A stretch of DNA of 64,000 bases from Sciurus carolinensis (GCF_902686445.1 NC_062226.1:12868001-12932000), one strand, 5' to 3'; counted from the stretch's first letter, positions 31,138 through 43,639 are shown. The notes: generated from the sequence alone by a model not told the origin. Made by a program: numbers and translations.

Positions 31138-33984
31138 GCTTGTTATCCCCACAGGTATTGCTGCAGGAAATTGCCCGGGCCTGTTTTCTCTCTCTTTCTG
31201 GAAGTGCCCAATTTCACTCTGACCTCTGCCTTTTCATCAGTCAGGCTCTCTCACAGCTCTTCTCTCCACCTGTCGGCTTCTGTTTCATTTCCTGACTTCT
31301 GGCCCCATCCACAGACCCCTCCCCTGCCCCTGCCTCTGCCCTGCCCTTACTTGGCCCAGGCGTTTCCGTTTCCCACTGCGAGCTGTCTCCATATCTCCTA
31401 ACTCATCATTTATGCTAAGATTAAAACAAACCCAGCAACAAGTAACTCCAGGCAGCCTACAGATCGCAGGAAGCGGGAGCAAGCCAGGGTTGTGTCCTTT
31501 GCCCCCTTTTTCTGCCCTGGCTGTAAGCCGTCACTGTCGCAGGTGACCCAGGATTTGGGGAGGAAGGAACATTCTGATCTGTATGTTCCAGGCACTGTGC
31601 TGGAGCAGGAGGAAGGTGGAGGTGCTCGGTTGGGGCATCTGGACCAATTCTGTGGAAAGCCAGACGCATCTCTTTCATCGGAGGATGAACTCTGAGTGCC
31701 ACCTCCCTAAGAGCGACAGAGAGGAGCTGCGCGCGATGAACAGAGCTCGAGCTGCAGCCAGGCAGCTCCGGGTGGGCAGCGGTGTGACTTTGCGAGCCCG
31801 GGAGCAAAGCAGCCACTCACGCTGAACTCGGGTTTCAATGAGGCGTCTGACATCTAGAACTTTCGGGAACCTTAAACACCTGGGAGAGCGCCTGGCTGGG
31901 AGGATGTCCGAATAGGATTTCACCTGCTTATAAAGCCTTCCCTTGGCAGTTTGGGATCAGAGAGCAGTAAGCACTAACAAAATGATAATGGCCGTGCTTA
32001 AGACAGAACTTCCTAAAATTGTGAAAAATGAAAAATGAATATTCCAACCTCAACTTCCACCAACAACTTTAATGCTCCCCCAGCCCCTGCCGACCTGCAG
32101 ATATGGCTTAAACATTTCCTTGCCATAAAGAAGCAATTTGAATTCTTCTGGCTTCTGAATGACTTTATGGCATAAGTGTCCCCCCACCTGGCTCTGCAGT
32201 CCTCCTTGCATTCTCAGTGAATAGAATATCCTGGGGTACAGTCATTCCGGAACTTGCCCCCCGTCAGTGGACATTTCCAGGCTGTTCAATTTTGCTCATC
32301 TTTAAATAAAACCCAGCTCTGGAACTACTGAGTCAAAATGAATTGAATATCTTCAAAGATCTTGGTGCAAATTTCCTTTTGCTTTTCCAAAGCATCGTGA
32401 TGATTATTACCTTTGCCACCATTAATGGTCTCCTGGGTCTGTCCCCCACAAATCATTAGGTGCTGCCTTTATAAAAATAGTGGCTAACTGAAGGTGTGTC
32501 AGGTGATTTGCACGTCTGCGTGTCTTTGGTTGCTAATGAGGGTGAGCATGCTCCCATGTAAGCTTTGTTACTGTTAATATTTCATTTTGTAAGACTTGGA
32601 AATTATACACCTTTGTCTCTCGTCCATTTAACTCCTAGGAGTTTGAGGTTTGAGACACACACAATTACTAAGAATAGATATCGATGCTTTGCCCTGGAAA
32701 GCCTTATCTGGAAATGACCAGGCAGAGGCCATTGCAGTGCCCACTTGACAAGTCCACGCCAACAGTAGAGGGGTAGTGACCCATTCAGGGGCCTAAGCCC
32801 AGGTGCAGACCCTTCTGAGTCCTGCTTCCCGTGGACCTTTCCCCTGTGCGACCTGTGGTAGCAGGAGCTGCCAGAGGATTTCCAGACTTTGGAGTCACTT
32901 TCCAGAGAGAAAACAAATCCATTTTAGGCTCAGTGAGCATCAAACTTGAGCTTATTAGCAAGCAAGGGCTTTCTACTGACTCCAGGGAACTGGAGTGTCA
33001 CCACATGCTCTGATCCCCTCTGGCCCAGGGTCGGCCTGCTGCTGAGGTGCTTACCAGTCTAAAGTAGCATTTCACAAATCGAGAACTCCCAGACCCCAAG
33101 AATCTCTTCAGGGACTCTGGTGAGAAATGTAACATGAGAAACTCAAAGTGTCACTGGAGGTGATAACTAAGCACTGGGGCCAGTCTCCATAAATGCACAC
33201 AGAGGCTTGGAAATCCCGGGATGATGGCGCTGGTAAAACGAAAACAAGAAAAATCTTCAGCAGGTAGGAACACCAGCCTGAAGAACCTCCCTGAGGGTTA
33301 GCAGTACCTCATTCAGCATGGATACACAGTTGTCCCTACAGCAGTGGTTCAACCTACAGGGTTCCGTTGCCAAAATCTCCTCATTGAACAGCTGCAGCCG
33401 AGGTTTAGAGTGTGCTGATTGCTTACTGGGTAGCTTCTGCAAGGTATCATCTCCTCATCCTAGAAAATGATGAAGGGACTTAATCTGTGGCTGTGCTGGG
33501 CTCCCTGGGGTCTTGGGTGGGTTTAGAGACAGGCGGTCCGTGCAGACCATCAGCTTCTTTGTATACACTTCTCAGCTCTTCTTCCTCGCAGGTGGGGAGG
33601 CTGGGACCAGCTCTAGCTCAGGACCACCGCCCTTTACCTGGCACATGCTTCCCAGCAGGGCTGCATGCCCCTCTCCGCCATCTGCTTTGCTTCTGCCCTG
33701 TCTTCAACCCCTGTCCTCTCTGCCTAACCCTCCCCAGTTGGAGTGACTCATAAGCTGCCATTCCTAAAGCAGAAATTCTCAAGGTGCTGGAAAAGTACAT
33801 AGAAATAAATCAGCAGGTGCCAGAATCCCTCCTAAGGGGGGCTTAGCACTGGGGAGGGATTACTGAGGTTTAATTTACACAACAGCTGTGCTTCTAAAAG
33901 GGTGTGTAAATCAGTCCAGGGGTAATTGAAAGGCGTGAGGGAAAGAAAATTTGTTACTTAGAGGAATCCCATGGTGAGCTCTTT
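31138..33984. other. Long repeat-poor unique stretch
   Basis: CT-rich at 31180-31400. 31950-32480 is AT-rich, undegraded-looking and free of repeat signatures, with repeated 'aaaaatga' words at 32022-32038 and 'catttccttgccataaagaagcaatttgaattcttctgg' across 32113-32151. This is the longest block without an identifiable repeat and a fair candidate for conserved noncoding DNA. No splice-framed exon. Confidence 0.35.
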
Positions 33985-34205
33985 TGTAAAACAAATCCTA
34001 GGATCCTTCCAGGTCAGGGCTCTGATGTCACCCCTTCCTTGAAGTGCTCTCTGATCATCCCCCCTTTTGCCACCGGCCGCGGATTAATAGCTCCTTCATC
34101 TAAGCCCCCTCAGGACATTATCTCGTCTCTGCCTACCTGCCTTGTGCTATAAATAGCTCATGGCACAATAAAAGGTGTGAAATTCACGTTTGTTGAGTCA
34201 AGGAC
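33985..34205 (+). repeat. L2 LINE 3' region, forward
   Basis: 'cttccaggtcagggctctgatgtcacc' (34006-34032), 'ccttgaagtgctctctgatcatcccccc' (about 34038-34065), 'tatctcgtctctgcctacctgccttgtgctataaatagctcatggcac' (34120-34166). A detached tip, 'tggtcagtaaatatttgaatgagtg', lies at 34312-34336. Confidence 0.7.
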
Positions 34206-34344
34206 AGAAGGAACTAGTAAACTAGGAAGTTGCCCGCTGGCTCCCTGAGGAAGAGCCACCTCCTCCGCCAGCCTCCGGCCAGGGGCTTCCTCTAGACTCT
34301 GCCTCTTTTCCTGGTCAGTAAATATTTGAATGAGTGAACCACTA

Positions 34345-35089
34345 AAAACAAATTAACCCCTCTCGATTTATCCTCTGGTAAATCCCTCTGCTCACAAGGA
34401 TTAACGTTACTAATTAGTTAAAAGATGATTAGAAACGTGTGGCTGAAGTCAAAGCCCTTGCGGAGCGTAAGGACCTGCTGCAGGTGCCGCCACTCAGCCG
34501 ACGCCCGGCCTCCCATCACCTTCCCCAGCCAGGGGCCTGGGCCTGGGGGGCCGCAGGCCCGGTGTGGTGCGGAAGGACGTCCCTCCCTGTTTGTGAACAA
34601 GCCCTCTCCCACAGTGGGGGCTGCTCCTGGTCATATCATACCTCAGACTGCAACCATCATGGCCATAGGGGGTGGCATACATCCGGGGCCATGATCTTAC
34701 CTCTGGGTCTTTGTGTTAAGGAAGATGCAGAAGTTTCTGGAGGGAAATCTTGGCCTGTTCACAGATCCGACCTGCAGACATGGGTTACACATGGTTTTGG
34801 GTGCTTCAGCTTCAGGAAGGGATGTCAGCTCTACCTTTGGTTTGCTTGACCGGCAAAGAATATAGCTTAGGTCTCCATTTGCAAAACAGACCACCAGCCT
34901 CCCGGTAATTTGCTCCCTCGTGGCCATGGTGGTTTTCTGGAAGGAACGTGCGGCTCACGTGGTGAACATCCGTGGAGCAAGCCACAGTGGCAGAGAGCTC
35001 TGTCATGTGAATGTCATTCCAGCTCATGTGTAGGCCCTTCCTGCCTCTGCTTGGGGCTCCCCTGCAATGGGAGACCTTGTGAGGAGCAC
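34345..35089. other. Unassigned sequence
   Basis: GC-rich at 34490-34620. The 136-codon plus frame (34439-34849) overlaps another plus frame and a minus frame and has no recognisable motif. Confidence 0.35.
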
Positions 35090-35205
35090 TGGCCTTAAAT
35101 CCCCTGTCCTGTCTGTAAAGAACGTAAAAGAGTGCTTGGCATGGCGTTAAGTAGTAATAAAATGTGGGCGCTCATTGTCATCGTCATCGTTGTCACCGCT
35201 GTTAG
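35090..35205 (+). repeat. MIR 3' fragment
   Basis: 'cttaaatcccctgtcctgtctgtaaag' and 'aaaagagtgcttggcatggcgttaagtagtaataaaatgtgg' (35126-35167) approximate the MIR 3' end, followed by an ATCGTC-rich tail. Confidence 0.55.
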
Positions 35206-35537
35206 GGTCACTGTTAGGATGTTGTGGAGGACATCTTGCCCCCGCCACTTGCTATCACACCCCGGGAGCATTTCTCTCGGTCATCCGTTGCAGAGAAGCT
35301 GGACTTCTCCTGAGCAGCCGGGCGTCTTCTGCGTACACCTGTGGACACTGTCCTCTTCCCTCTCCCCGTTGGCTTGGCAGGAGGCCCGGGGCCAAGCTTG
35401 CGCCCCTGTCCCTGAAGCTCCTGCCCCTTGTCTGCTTAGCTCGGCCTCAGTCTAATCTTTTCACCCGTCGCCTGCTCTTCCTCTTCTGTTTCTAGGCGGG
35501 TCTGATGTAAAGCATTTTGTCAATCGCTAGTCAGTCA
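35206..35537. other. Unassigned sequence
   Basis: A C/T-rich stretch at 35340-35480. Two overlapping plus frames are open. No repeat is recognised. Confidence 0.3.
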
Positions 35538-35690
35538 GTCCACCTACCTACCCATCATCTATTACCCGTCTATAGATATATTTATCTACCTATCATCTAT
35601 CTCTTATCAGTCATCTCCCTGTCACCTATCACCTGCTTATCTACCTCCTCCCATCATTGCTCTCATCTATCACCTGTCTTTCTGTGACCC
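35538..35690 (+). repeat. Degenerate (CTAT/CTAC)n tetranucleotide repeat
   Basis: Imperfect units such as ctac, ctat, atct and cacc follow each other for about 150 bp ('cctacctaccc' near 35543, 'atctacctatcatctatc' near 35584, 'cacctatcacctgcttatc' near 35624). It is an old, interrupted microsatellite. Confidence 0.75.
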
Positions 35691-35929
35691 ACTTCACAAA
35701 CTTTTTAAAAGGAACGTATATATTTCTTTTTAAATTATTTGAGATTCATACTGCCATCTTTAAAGCTGTTTACTCTTGATTTTATTTAAAAAAATCCCAA
35801 AATTGACCACTTTCAAATTTATGAATAAATGAGCTCCCGTTTTTCTCCATCTAACTTCAGATCTTTGTGAAATATGACCATTTAATTGGATTTATATTTT
35901 CATTGAACATATTGTTTGTAGAGAAAGTG

Positions 35930-36345
35930 TCTAATTTGTAAGTGTACCACTCAGGGAGTGTCAGAGAGCAAATATGCTGGGATAACCAAATTCGGGACAA
36001 GCAGGGGAACAGTATCAGCACCCCAGAACCCCCAAACGTCCGACATTCCTCACTCCCTCCACCTCACAGGTAACCCCCTCCTGATTTCTGACACCATATT
36101 TACTTGCACCTGGTTGTGAACTTTACATTAAATGCCGTGGTGTAGGACACACTGTATTCTTTTGTAGCTGGCTTCTCTCACCCAGCCTCTTGCTAGTGAG
36201 ATCCATCTGTGTTTTTGGGTTTAGCAGGACTTCGTCATTTCCATTTTATCTTGTGAGTGTACCACAATGTATTTCTACATTTTACAATGGATGGCTTCAG
36301 TGGTTTCCAAGTTTGGCTATTATTTCCTGTTCTTTTGAGAGACAA
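35930..36345 (-). mobile_element. Old L1 3' region, reverse
   Basis: 'agtgtaccactcagggagtgtc' (35941-35962) and 'gtagctggcttctctcacccagcctcttgctagtgagatccatctgtg' (36165-36212) are recognisable. 'cttgtgagtgtaccacaatgtatttctacattttacaatggatgg' (36250-36294) and 'ttccaagtttggctatt' (36305-36321) complete the reverse-strand complement of an L1M 3' end. No coding capacity. Confidence 0.8.
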
Positions 36346-36407
36346 GATGAATAATATGAGAAATAAAATGAAATGAACAAATAAACCAGTGAACTTTTAA
36401 AATCTTC

Positions 36408-36460
36408 TTAAATTTGTTCTAGCTAGTCATGCATGACAGTAGAATGAATGAGCTTTTTAA
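36408..36460. repeat. Fragment of the sciurid-typical repeat seen at 9045-9260
   Basis: 'gttctagctagtcatgcatgacagtagaatgaatg' (36416-36450) parallels 'gctctatgtagttatacatgacagcagaatgcat' at 9056-9089. It is truncated immediately after. Confidence 0.6.
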
Positions 36461-36599
36461 ATTATCCCGATGGTGCCTCTCCACCCCAAGTGCCGTGACC
36501 GTGGAGCCTCCGGGGTCAGATTGTGCCCTGATCTGGGCTCCTTGGACGCCCCTGCATTGTCCTTAATGCCAGCTGCCCTAGCCTCAGAGTGGGTGCCCC

Positions 36600-36668
36600 A
36601 TTTGTTCATTCATTCAACAAAGAAGCATTAGACATCTCCTGTGCATACGGCATCCTTCTGGAAGCTGA
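36600..36668 (-). repeat. L2 3' tip, reverse
   Basis: 'tcattcattcaacaaagaagcattagacatctcctgtgcatacggcatccttctggaagctg' (36606-36667, short blocks) is the reverse L2 tip ('ttcattcaacaaatatttattgagcacctactatgtgccaggcactg'). Confidence 0.6.
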
Positions 36669-37354
36669 GAGAACTCAGGCACAACAGCAGGTGCCGTTTG
36701 CTGCTCTCTAGGAACAGCTCTTCTAGTGGCAGAGTCCCCTCGCCCTCCCTCAGATGTTTCTCGTCACCCCTGATGTCCTGTGCCTTTGATCAGTGCCCGC
36801 AGCCGCCTCTCCTCGGGGCTTCACAGGGCTCCCCAGCACTCTACCACGGGTGCGACTCACCCCTGCAGAGACGCACAACCCCCAGAAACCTTCCTCACCC
36901 ACCAGCCACTTCAGCACTCTCGGGCCCATCTCTGCCTCCACAGCCCCATGAACTGGCTGCTCTTATGTCCTTGATTCAAGATCCGTGGACTGCCCGTGGT
37001 CTGGAAAATGAGCAAACAGGCAGACCTCATGTTTCCCTTTTTTAAGGATCACAGACATGAACTGCCTGTTGTCCAAAACACTTTCCTCACAATCTTGTCT
37101 AGTCTTACAGCTATTTAGGGCAGGAGCATGTTTGCTATCATTGCTATCATGACCCAGCGTGGAAGTGTGGACTCGTCTTCTTCGTGGCTTCATATTATTC
37201 CATTATGTGAGTTAAATTTAATTCTGGTGGCATTTTAAGTACAATTTATTTCCTATAAAGAAATGAGATTTAAATTTAGAGATTATATTAATTCTCCCCC
37301 CTAATTTGTGCTCACTCCTCTAGATGATGTGGGTTACCCCTCTTTCTCTCTCTC
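36669..37354. other. Unassigned sequence
   Basis: A 134-codon plus frame (36641-37045) starts inside the L2 tip and is judged spurious. 37195-37310 is AT-rich unique DNA. Confidence 0.35.
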
Positions 37355-37460
37355 GTAAAATATACATAACATAAACATTACCATTTTAATGATTTTGAAG
37401 TATGCACTTCAGAGTCATTAAGCACATTCACAGTGTTGTACAAATATCATTTCTAGTGCA
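37355..37460 (-). repeat. Old L1 3' fragment, reverse
   Basis: 'gtaaaatatacataacataaacattaccattttaatgattttgaagtatgcacttcagagtcattaagcacattcac' (37356-37432, short blocks) is a familiar reverse-strand L1M phrase. Confidence 0.7.
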
Positions 37461-38334
37461 TTTTAGATGTATGTATATTTATTGAGGTTAAAGCTAATTT
37501 TGGGCACACAATAGAAATTATTTGTTTGAATGATCTTGTCACGGTAGAGAATATTCCTGAATTAGCTGTAATGCTTTGGGCTACAGGTAACTGAACATCC
37601 AGCTTGATTTGGCATAAATAACAAGTAAATGTATTACGTCCCATAAAAAGATATCGAAAGCAAAAGCAGCTCTAAAGTTGGTGAATTTAGTGCCCAATGA
37701 CATCACTTAGCATCTAGATTCTCCCCACTCTTATTCTTCCATACTCAGCATGGTTGCTTTATCCTCAGGCTTGATGTTCCCTCCTACTGACAGACTGGCA
37801 GCAGTTTTGGTTATCAAATGCCCAACAGTAACATCTCAAGGTGTGAGAGGGGACCATTGAAAGGGTGTCTCTGAAGAGTGAAGACACCCTAGTAGATGTC
37901 CCATCACGTCACATTATCCACAACCAGGTCACTATCCCAACCAGAAACGAGTATTGCCAGCATGAACTGGACCACCAATTGGCTATTGGCTTAGAACCAT
38001 CAGAGGTCACCCTGGGACAGGGCCTTGGGCTGTGGTCAGCCTCCCCTGAAGCACGTGGCCTGCAGGAGGAGCATAGGTAAGTGCCTGGACAGAATTTGAG
38101 TTCTGTAGGCAAAGGGAAAGGACGGGGGTCGGGCATCGCTCATGTCTGTGACAGCTTCCCAATCCTGAAATACACCTGCCCGGTTTCCGAGGAAGACACA
38201 TGAACCCAGTGAGGAATTAGTTTGTCTGAATAAAGTAATATGAATCTTAGGAGATGGGAGTTTTGTAATGACTATCCCAACCATCCGGCTGTCACCCGCT
38301 ACAAATCAAACTCTAATGTGGTTAGCCCTCTTCC
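37461..38334. other. Unassigned sequence
   Basis: No repeat signature. Several sub-90-codon frames overlap on both strands around 37865-38284. Nothing suggests exons. Confidence 0.35.
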
Positions 38335-38570
38335 GGTCACACGCACTGAGCATCCCTTCAAGCTGGGACGCCATTCATTCCCTACTTCTGAGCATCTTTT
38401 CCATCTTTTAAGGCACAGCTCAGAAAACACTTGCTCTGAGGGCCTTTTCTGACCCCCAGAACCAGAACGAATGTTTCCTTTTTCTGTATTCTCATGTGTT
38501 CTGCTTTGCATGTAATAGCTGCTGAAGGTTGAGGCTGTTTCTCCTCCTGCTTTGTTTAACAAATGATGGC
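38335..38570 (+). repeat. L2 LINE 3' region, forward
   Basis: 'catcttttaaggcacagctcagaaaacacttgctctgagggccttttctgacccccagaac' (38402-38462, short blocks) matches 'ccttcaaggcccagctcaaatgccacctcctctgtgaagccttccctgactccccca'. 'gtattctcatgtgttctgctttgc' follows. Confidence 0.75.
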
Positions 38571-40182
38571 GCAGTCAGGCACCCTCCTTGTAAACCATCC
38601 AAAAAATGCGTAAAGTCTATCAACTGAAAAGGCAAAGCTGCCCACCCTGCAGCCCCTCCAACCCGACCCCACTTCCCAGCAGTGGCCGCCGTCAACTGAT
38701 GGCTTTTCTCCTTCCACAGTTTCTTTTGTAACATTCAACCTGCAAAGATAGGCAGGCTTGTTTTGTTGCTGTTGTAAGTTTTGTAAATGTGGGATCCCAC
38801 TCTGAGCTCGAATGTGCATCTGTCACCCTGTGGCCTGCTCTTCACTCCGCGGTACGGTAAGGGCGTGGCTGAGTCAGGCGACCCGGAGCTGGCCTTCCTG
38901 TCGCCCTGGCGGCTGGTGGTCCAGTTTGGGGCCTTACCATTCTTCTCATAACCCACTCCCTGGTGACGTGGTAACGGGAACTGAAGTCATTTCCCCTTTT
39001 CTACCTTTCTACGTTTTGAACTCTACTGCAAGGAACCCTTTTGCTGTGTCTGTATGTGTGTGTGTGTTTGCCTACCTATGCCAATATTTCTGGGGATAGA
39101 TTCCTAAAAATTGCTGGGCTAAAGAATAGATGATTTTAAATTTTGATAGCTATTGCCAAATTTTATGAAGGTGTTTTGGGGCCAGCTGCTGCTTGTATAA
39201 GAGAAGTAATTTCCAGACTTGCAGACTTTATAATCCAATAATTTGTTTAAAAAACACATAAATTGTAGAGATAAGATGAGGAAAATAACCAACATATTAT
39301 TTTTCCATGGAAAGATATTTTTTTAAAAATATTAAGTACCAATTATTATTAATTAAATGTGAAGTTGGCATTTTGTATATCAAAACAGTCTAGGAGCTAC
39401 AATTTCTCATGATTTACTATTGTCAACTTGGTTTCATGAAGGAATGGATACACACCTTCACACGCACATGCACATACATACACACGGGTTCCTTTATTTC
39501 TCTCACTTCACTGTGTTGTCTGAGCCTTAATCTCACGTCCAGGGTCACTGGTACAGAATCATGAACCAGCTGCCCCCCCTCCCCAGCTGTTGTCTACTCT
39601 GCGACTACCAGAGGGTTTGGTCACAGGAAGAACAACATGTTCCGTCATGGTCCCCTGCACTGGTACTAGCCACTGTGGAGAGGGGGTTTGAGTCTGAAGT
39701 TGATGAATCTGGGCAAGAGGACCTGTGGCACACTTGGCCCGAGCAAGAACCTAGGGACCACAGTGGCACCAGTTCCCGTCCCCAGTCCTCGCCACTCAAG
39801 GGCTGCAGGCCCTCCTGCCATGGCGTGGCGCTCACATGACAGCCAAGTCAGAAGTGAGGCTTCTCCCAGCGGCTGTGGCCTTGGGAATGGGTCACACAGG
39901 AGTCCGTACACGAGACAGAGGACAGGAGGGGGCTGCGTGATAAAGGCCGGAGTGCTGGTTGGTTGGAAAGCTCCAGGAAGGCCTGTGGGCATCTGCCACA
40001 GAGGATGAGAGCAGGGCGGGACTCTGGTTCTGCACCTGGACAGCTGGGGGCTGCTGAGCTAGTAAACATCTGGACTTGGCATTTTGTTTAACTTTAAAGT
40101 TCCTTTATTTTCCTTGACTTCAATTCCATACCCTGGCCCAACCCAGGCCCTCCAGGCAGCAGGCACTTGGGTAAATTTTTTG
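38571..40182. other. Unassigned sequence with (TG)n and CA-rich microsatellites
   Basis: A TG repeat of about nine units lies at 39050-39067 and a CA-rich run at 39449-39486. 39100-39420 is AT-rich. Overlapping frames at 39561-40069 on both strands have no recognisable product. Confidence 0.4.
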
Positions 40183-40372
40183 TGTGATTGGGGTTGGCAA
40201 ACTTTTCCTGTATATGGTCTGATAGAAAACATCTTGGACGCTGCTGGCCATACTGTCTCTGTCACATCTGTTCAGTCCTGCCATTGTTACATGAAATTGG
40301 CTACAGACAATACAATAATGAATGGATATGGCCATGTTCCAATAAAACTTTATTCACAAAAGCAGATGGCAC
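40183..40372 (+). mobile_element. MER1-like hAT-Charlie nonautonomous element
   Basis: 'ggggttggcaaacttttcctgtatatggtctgatagaaaacatcttggacgctgctggccatactgtctctgtc' (40190-40263, short blocks), then 'ctgccattgttacatgaaattggctacagacaatac' and 'atgttccaataaaactttattcacaaaagcagatggc' (40334-40370). This is the MER1-type order. It lacks the final terminal inverted repeat. The strand given is only the reading direction used here. Confidence 0.85.
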
Positions 40373-40449
40373 ATTGGTTTGACCCAGGGACCATAACTAT
40401 ACTGGGGGGAAGAATAAGAGCAGACTGTCTCAGGATCAAACTTAAATCT

Positions 40450-40640
40450 GGTACTTAGACTCTATGTCACCCAGGCAAGCTAGCAAACTATTTTGCCTTG
40501 TCAAACCTTAGTTTCTCCAAATGTAAAGCAGGAATGATAATTGCAACCTTTGAACTTGTTGCAAGTGCTACATGAGATGACGTGTGGAGAGCATCCAGCA
40601 GAGGGTGGCATGCAGATATGATAGGGGCTCCAGTTTTGCG
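40450..40640 (+). repeat. MIR SINE relic, core and 3' half
   Basis: 'agcaaactattttgccttgtcaaaccttagtttctccaaatgtaaagcaggaatgataattgcaacc' (40482-40548, short blocks) followed by 'tgttgcaagtgctacatgagatgacg'. The 5' promoter half is mostly lost. Confidence 0.75.
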
Positions 40641-41534
40641 GGGGGATCCAGAGCCCCACAGCCTGGCTTCCTTTCCATAGACCTGTCCAGGGTCTAACAT
40701 GAAAGAGCAGGAGGCAGAATTTTTAAGGACTGACAGAGTGAAATGCTTGGGATTCTGATTTGATTTCAACACAAGCACTGGGCAGAGACATAATGTCCCT
40801 GGTCCTTCTTACACAGCCTTCAGGTGTCAGTTCAGTAGCGTCCTGGTTTTATTACATCCATCACAAGCAGCTTAAGGCTTCCAAAAACACAGTCCTACAC
40901 AGATGTTGAGCCTGTCTGGGGATTAGAAATATCCTCTTCTATTAAGCATAAATTAACTTAATCACCAGGTATGAAAGATAAGCAACATAAACAGCATTCC
41001 CTGAAGCTTTCATTAAAATTAAAATTCTATTTAAAATTTAGCTTGTATTTTCTAGGAGTTGAACCCCTTCAAAGAGATAATATCTGCTGTAAATTTTCAT
41101 GCTGACAGAGTGGCAGAGATGAATGTGCAGGGGACAGTGATGTACTGTGTAATTTAACTTTGCCTCCTGGTCTTTTTGCCAACGGAGGGATCTGGACATT
41201 TTAAAGAAATAATTAGTCTCAGTAAGACTTGGGTTTTGAACACTTTCAGGAGCATTCAGACTAATTCAGAAAAAGAATGAAATTCTAAGTCAAGATGACT
41301 AAGAGCAAGGTGCTGAGAGTGTTGTTGCTCGGATCCATGGTCTGGAAGGCGCTCTTAGAATAGGACAAGCAAAAGGGAGGCAGGACAGCCGCCCATCAGG
41401 GGATTCCAGATACAGCCTCCTTTGCCTCTGCCCCTGTTTATCTGGGTTGAAAGACAGAGTGATCAGACTGCACTGCACTCTTTATCACACTTTACAGGAG
41501 AAACACCTCGAAGGAAATTCAGTCAAGTCGACGC
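40641..41534. other. Unique sequence, AT-rich at 40920-41240
   Basis: Repeat-free by eye. 'aagcataaattaacttaatcacc' (40945-40967) and 'attaaaattaaaattctatttaaaattta' (41012-41040) give a TAAT-rich texture. No gene. Confidence 0.35.
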
Positions 41535-41765
41535 AGTGTGGTAGAAAGAACATTGAAGCCAGACAAACCTGCCAGGAATCCTGGTTCTTTTTTGGTTTGT
41601 TTTCTGCCTCTGATCTTGGAGAAATCTGATAATTTCCGGGAACCTCAGATCCCTAATCTATAAGATCAGGAAATTAATGCCTTCCCCCTAGGATCACTGT
41701 GAAGGTTTGCGAGGACCTGGAACTCATCGTGTCCTAGATGCTTACTAAATGCTTAATGGCATCTA
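41535..41765 (+). repeat. MIR SINE relic
   Basis: 'agtgtggtagaaagaacattgaagccagacaaacctgccaggaatcctggttc' (41535-41587, short blocks), interrupted by a T-rich expansion. Then 'ccctaatctataagatcaggaaattaatgcc' (41651-41681) and 'aggatcactgtgaaggtttgcgaggacc' (41690-41717), with a '...ctagatgcttactaaatgc' end. Confidence 0.75.
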
Positions 41766-41769
41766 CTTG

Positions 41770-42160
41770 TTTTAAGAGATAGCTGAATCTCTGCCATGCA
41801 CCAGATTCTGGACTAAGTACTGAAGAACTGTCTAGAAAGTTGCACAATACCTCCCCACTCTCAAGACGATCATCACTCCGGGGTGACTGAGACCGACAGA
41901 CAAGTAAATCACAATCGAGGGTCACAAGCTTGGCAGTGGAAGAGTATACATGGTTCAGAAGTGACACAGAGAAGGGGGTGCTCTGCTATGTTTCAGGACA
42001 GTGAGGCACGTGTAGTCTGTAGGGCAGAGAAGGTATTCTGAGCCAAAGGGATGGCTTCAGCAAGGTCAGAGGGGCAGGGAACAGTGTTTGGGATTTGGGG
42101 GACAGTAAGCAGAGTGGCGTTGTCAGTCAGAGAGGAGGACAGGGCAGGAGAATCACAGGG
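41770..42160 (-). repeat. L2 LINE 3' region, reverse
   Basis: 'tgccatgcaccagattctggactaagtactgaagaac' (41792-41828), 'cacaatacctccccactctcaagacgatcatcactcc' (41842-41878), 'ggggcagggaacagtgtttgggatttggggg' (42071-42101), then a G/A-rich segment, all in reverse L2 order. Confidence 0.65.
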
Positions 42161-43639
42161 TAGAGCATCTCTTCATGTGCACGCTCAGTCTCGGAGGACC
42201 TGGATTTGAAATGTATCTGATGACCTCTCAGGTGGGCCACAGAGCCCCAGCTGGCACCAGATGGCCTTCAGGTCAGAAGTGTCCTCCAAAAGGAAAATAC
42301 CGTCATTGCCTTGACAGAGCTGCAGATTTTAGATGACTCTAGTGGCCGAACTAAAAATGCAGTGGACGAGGAAGGGCAGGCGGCTGGATCCCAGTCCCTG
42401 TTCAGGTGTACCTGTCTGTCTCCTACCTGACTCTGGCATACACTCTCCTGGAGCCCAGGACCTGTTGCGTAGTCGGAAATGGAAAATATCCGTGGAGGAA
42501 TTGCTCCAGTGCCCCTCTGTGGGGGGAGTTCAAGGGGAACCTTCTTCATCCTGCTTTCCTCATGGTGCCATTCTGAGGACCGGGGACAGGATAGGGATGA
42601 CAGAACATTGCAGAATCCCAGGGTGTATTCAAATACAATGTTTGATCATCATCATTACTTATGCCAGTTAGAACCTATACCAAGGTTGAAAAACCAGCTT
42701 CTCCACCCATTAGAACATCTCTATATGACTACTACTGGTTCTCTCATTTAACAAAATCCAGCACATGCTTTTTAAAAACACCAATAAAGGCAAGCCTCAT
42801 TGTTTTATTTGGTGATTTACCTTTTTACAATTGCAAAGTTGATTTATTAGTCAAAACAGTAATTACACTTGAGACAAAAATCCAGGCACTTTCCTATGTA
42901 ATCTTAAAAATGTTAATTTATAGGGGGAAATTTTGAAATCCCACCTACTTACAAAGCAAGCATTATCTTTAAAAAAAAAAAAAAAAGCAAGAAAGAAAGA
43001 AAAAAAAATGTTTTCCCAAACATTTTCAACTGTCTTGACAGCTCACATGTCACTTTCCCCACAAATACACAACCCTTTGTTTTAATAATAAAGGTGTTCT
43101 AAAGAAAACCACTGCTGCTAAGGGCGCGAGCCACTGTTTAATTTGAAGTTGGAGTGATATCGCACTGTTTCCAAACTGTTACACTCAACTGATGGAGCAG
43201 TGCAGGGACTAGAAAGTTTCTAAAGCTTTCACAAAATGCAGGGAGGTTTTCTACAGTAGCAGAATGTTTTGGAATTGTCGTCAGGAACGGTGTTTGAAAT
43301 CAAGCCATGCTGTAGGTAAGGAAGACCCTGGTCCAAGAGATTGCTAAATGACACCAGATGGACCTCATGAGACAAAGTCAGGGTATAAGAGACCTACCCA
43401 TGGTCATTTGCAAAACAAGTTTCTATAAAGAGACCACAGTTCTAGCTGTGGCTTTGCACTTGAACTCTGTATTGTGTGAACAAATTAGCTACCCACTTCT
43501 GAGGCTCAGTTTCCTTGGGTGTTGCCAGCAATCCTCTGTCCTGGGACCTGACATGCCCCTTCCCTTCTTCTCTGTTGCCCCAACGTCTCCAGGTCTGCTC
43601 CTCTGAGACCTTTCCCTCACCTCCAACTGTCTAGGAGTG
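42161..43639. other. Unassigned sequence with (A)n/(GAAA)n at about 42971-43009
   Basis: The A-rich run has about 15 A, then GCAAGAAAGAAAGAAAAA. 43080-43280 looks unique and contains two CpG-bearing words ('gggcgcgagcc'). Remaining frames are under 115 codons and unrecognised. Confidence 0.35.
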
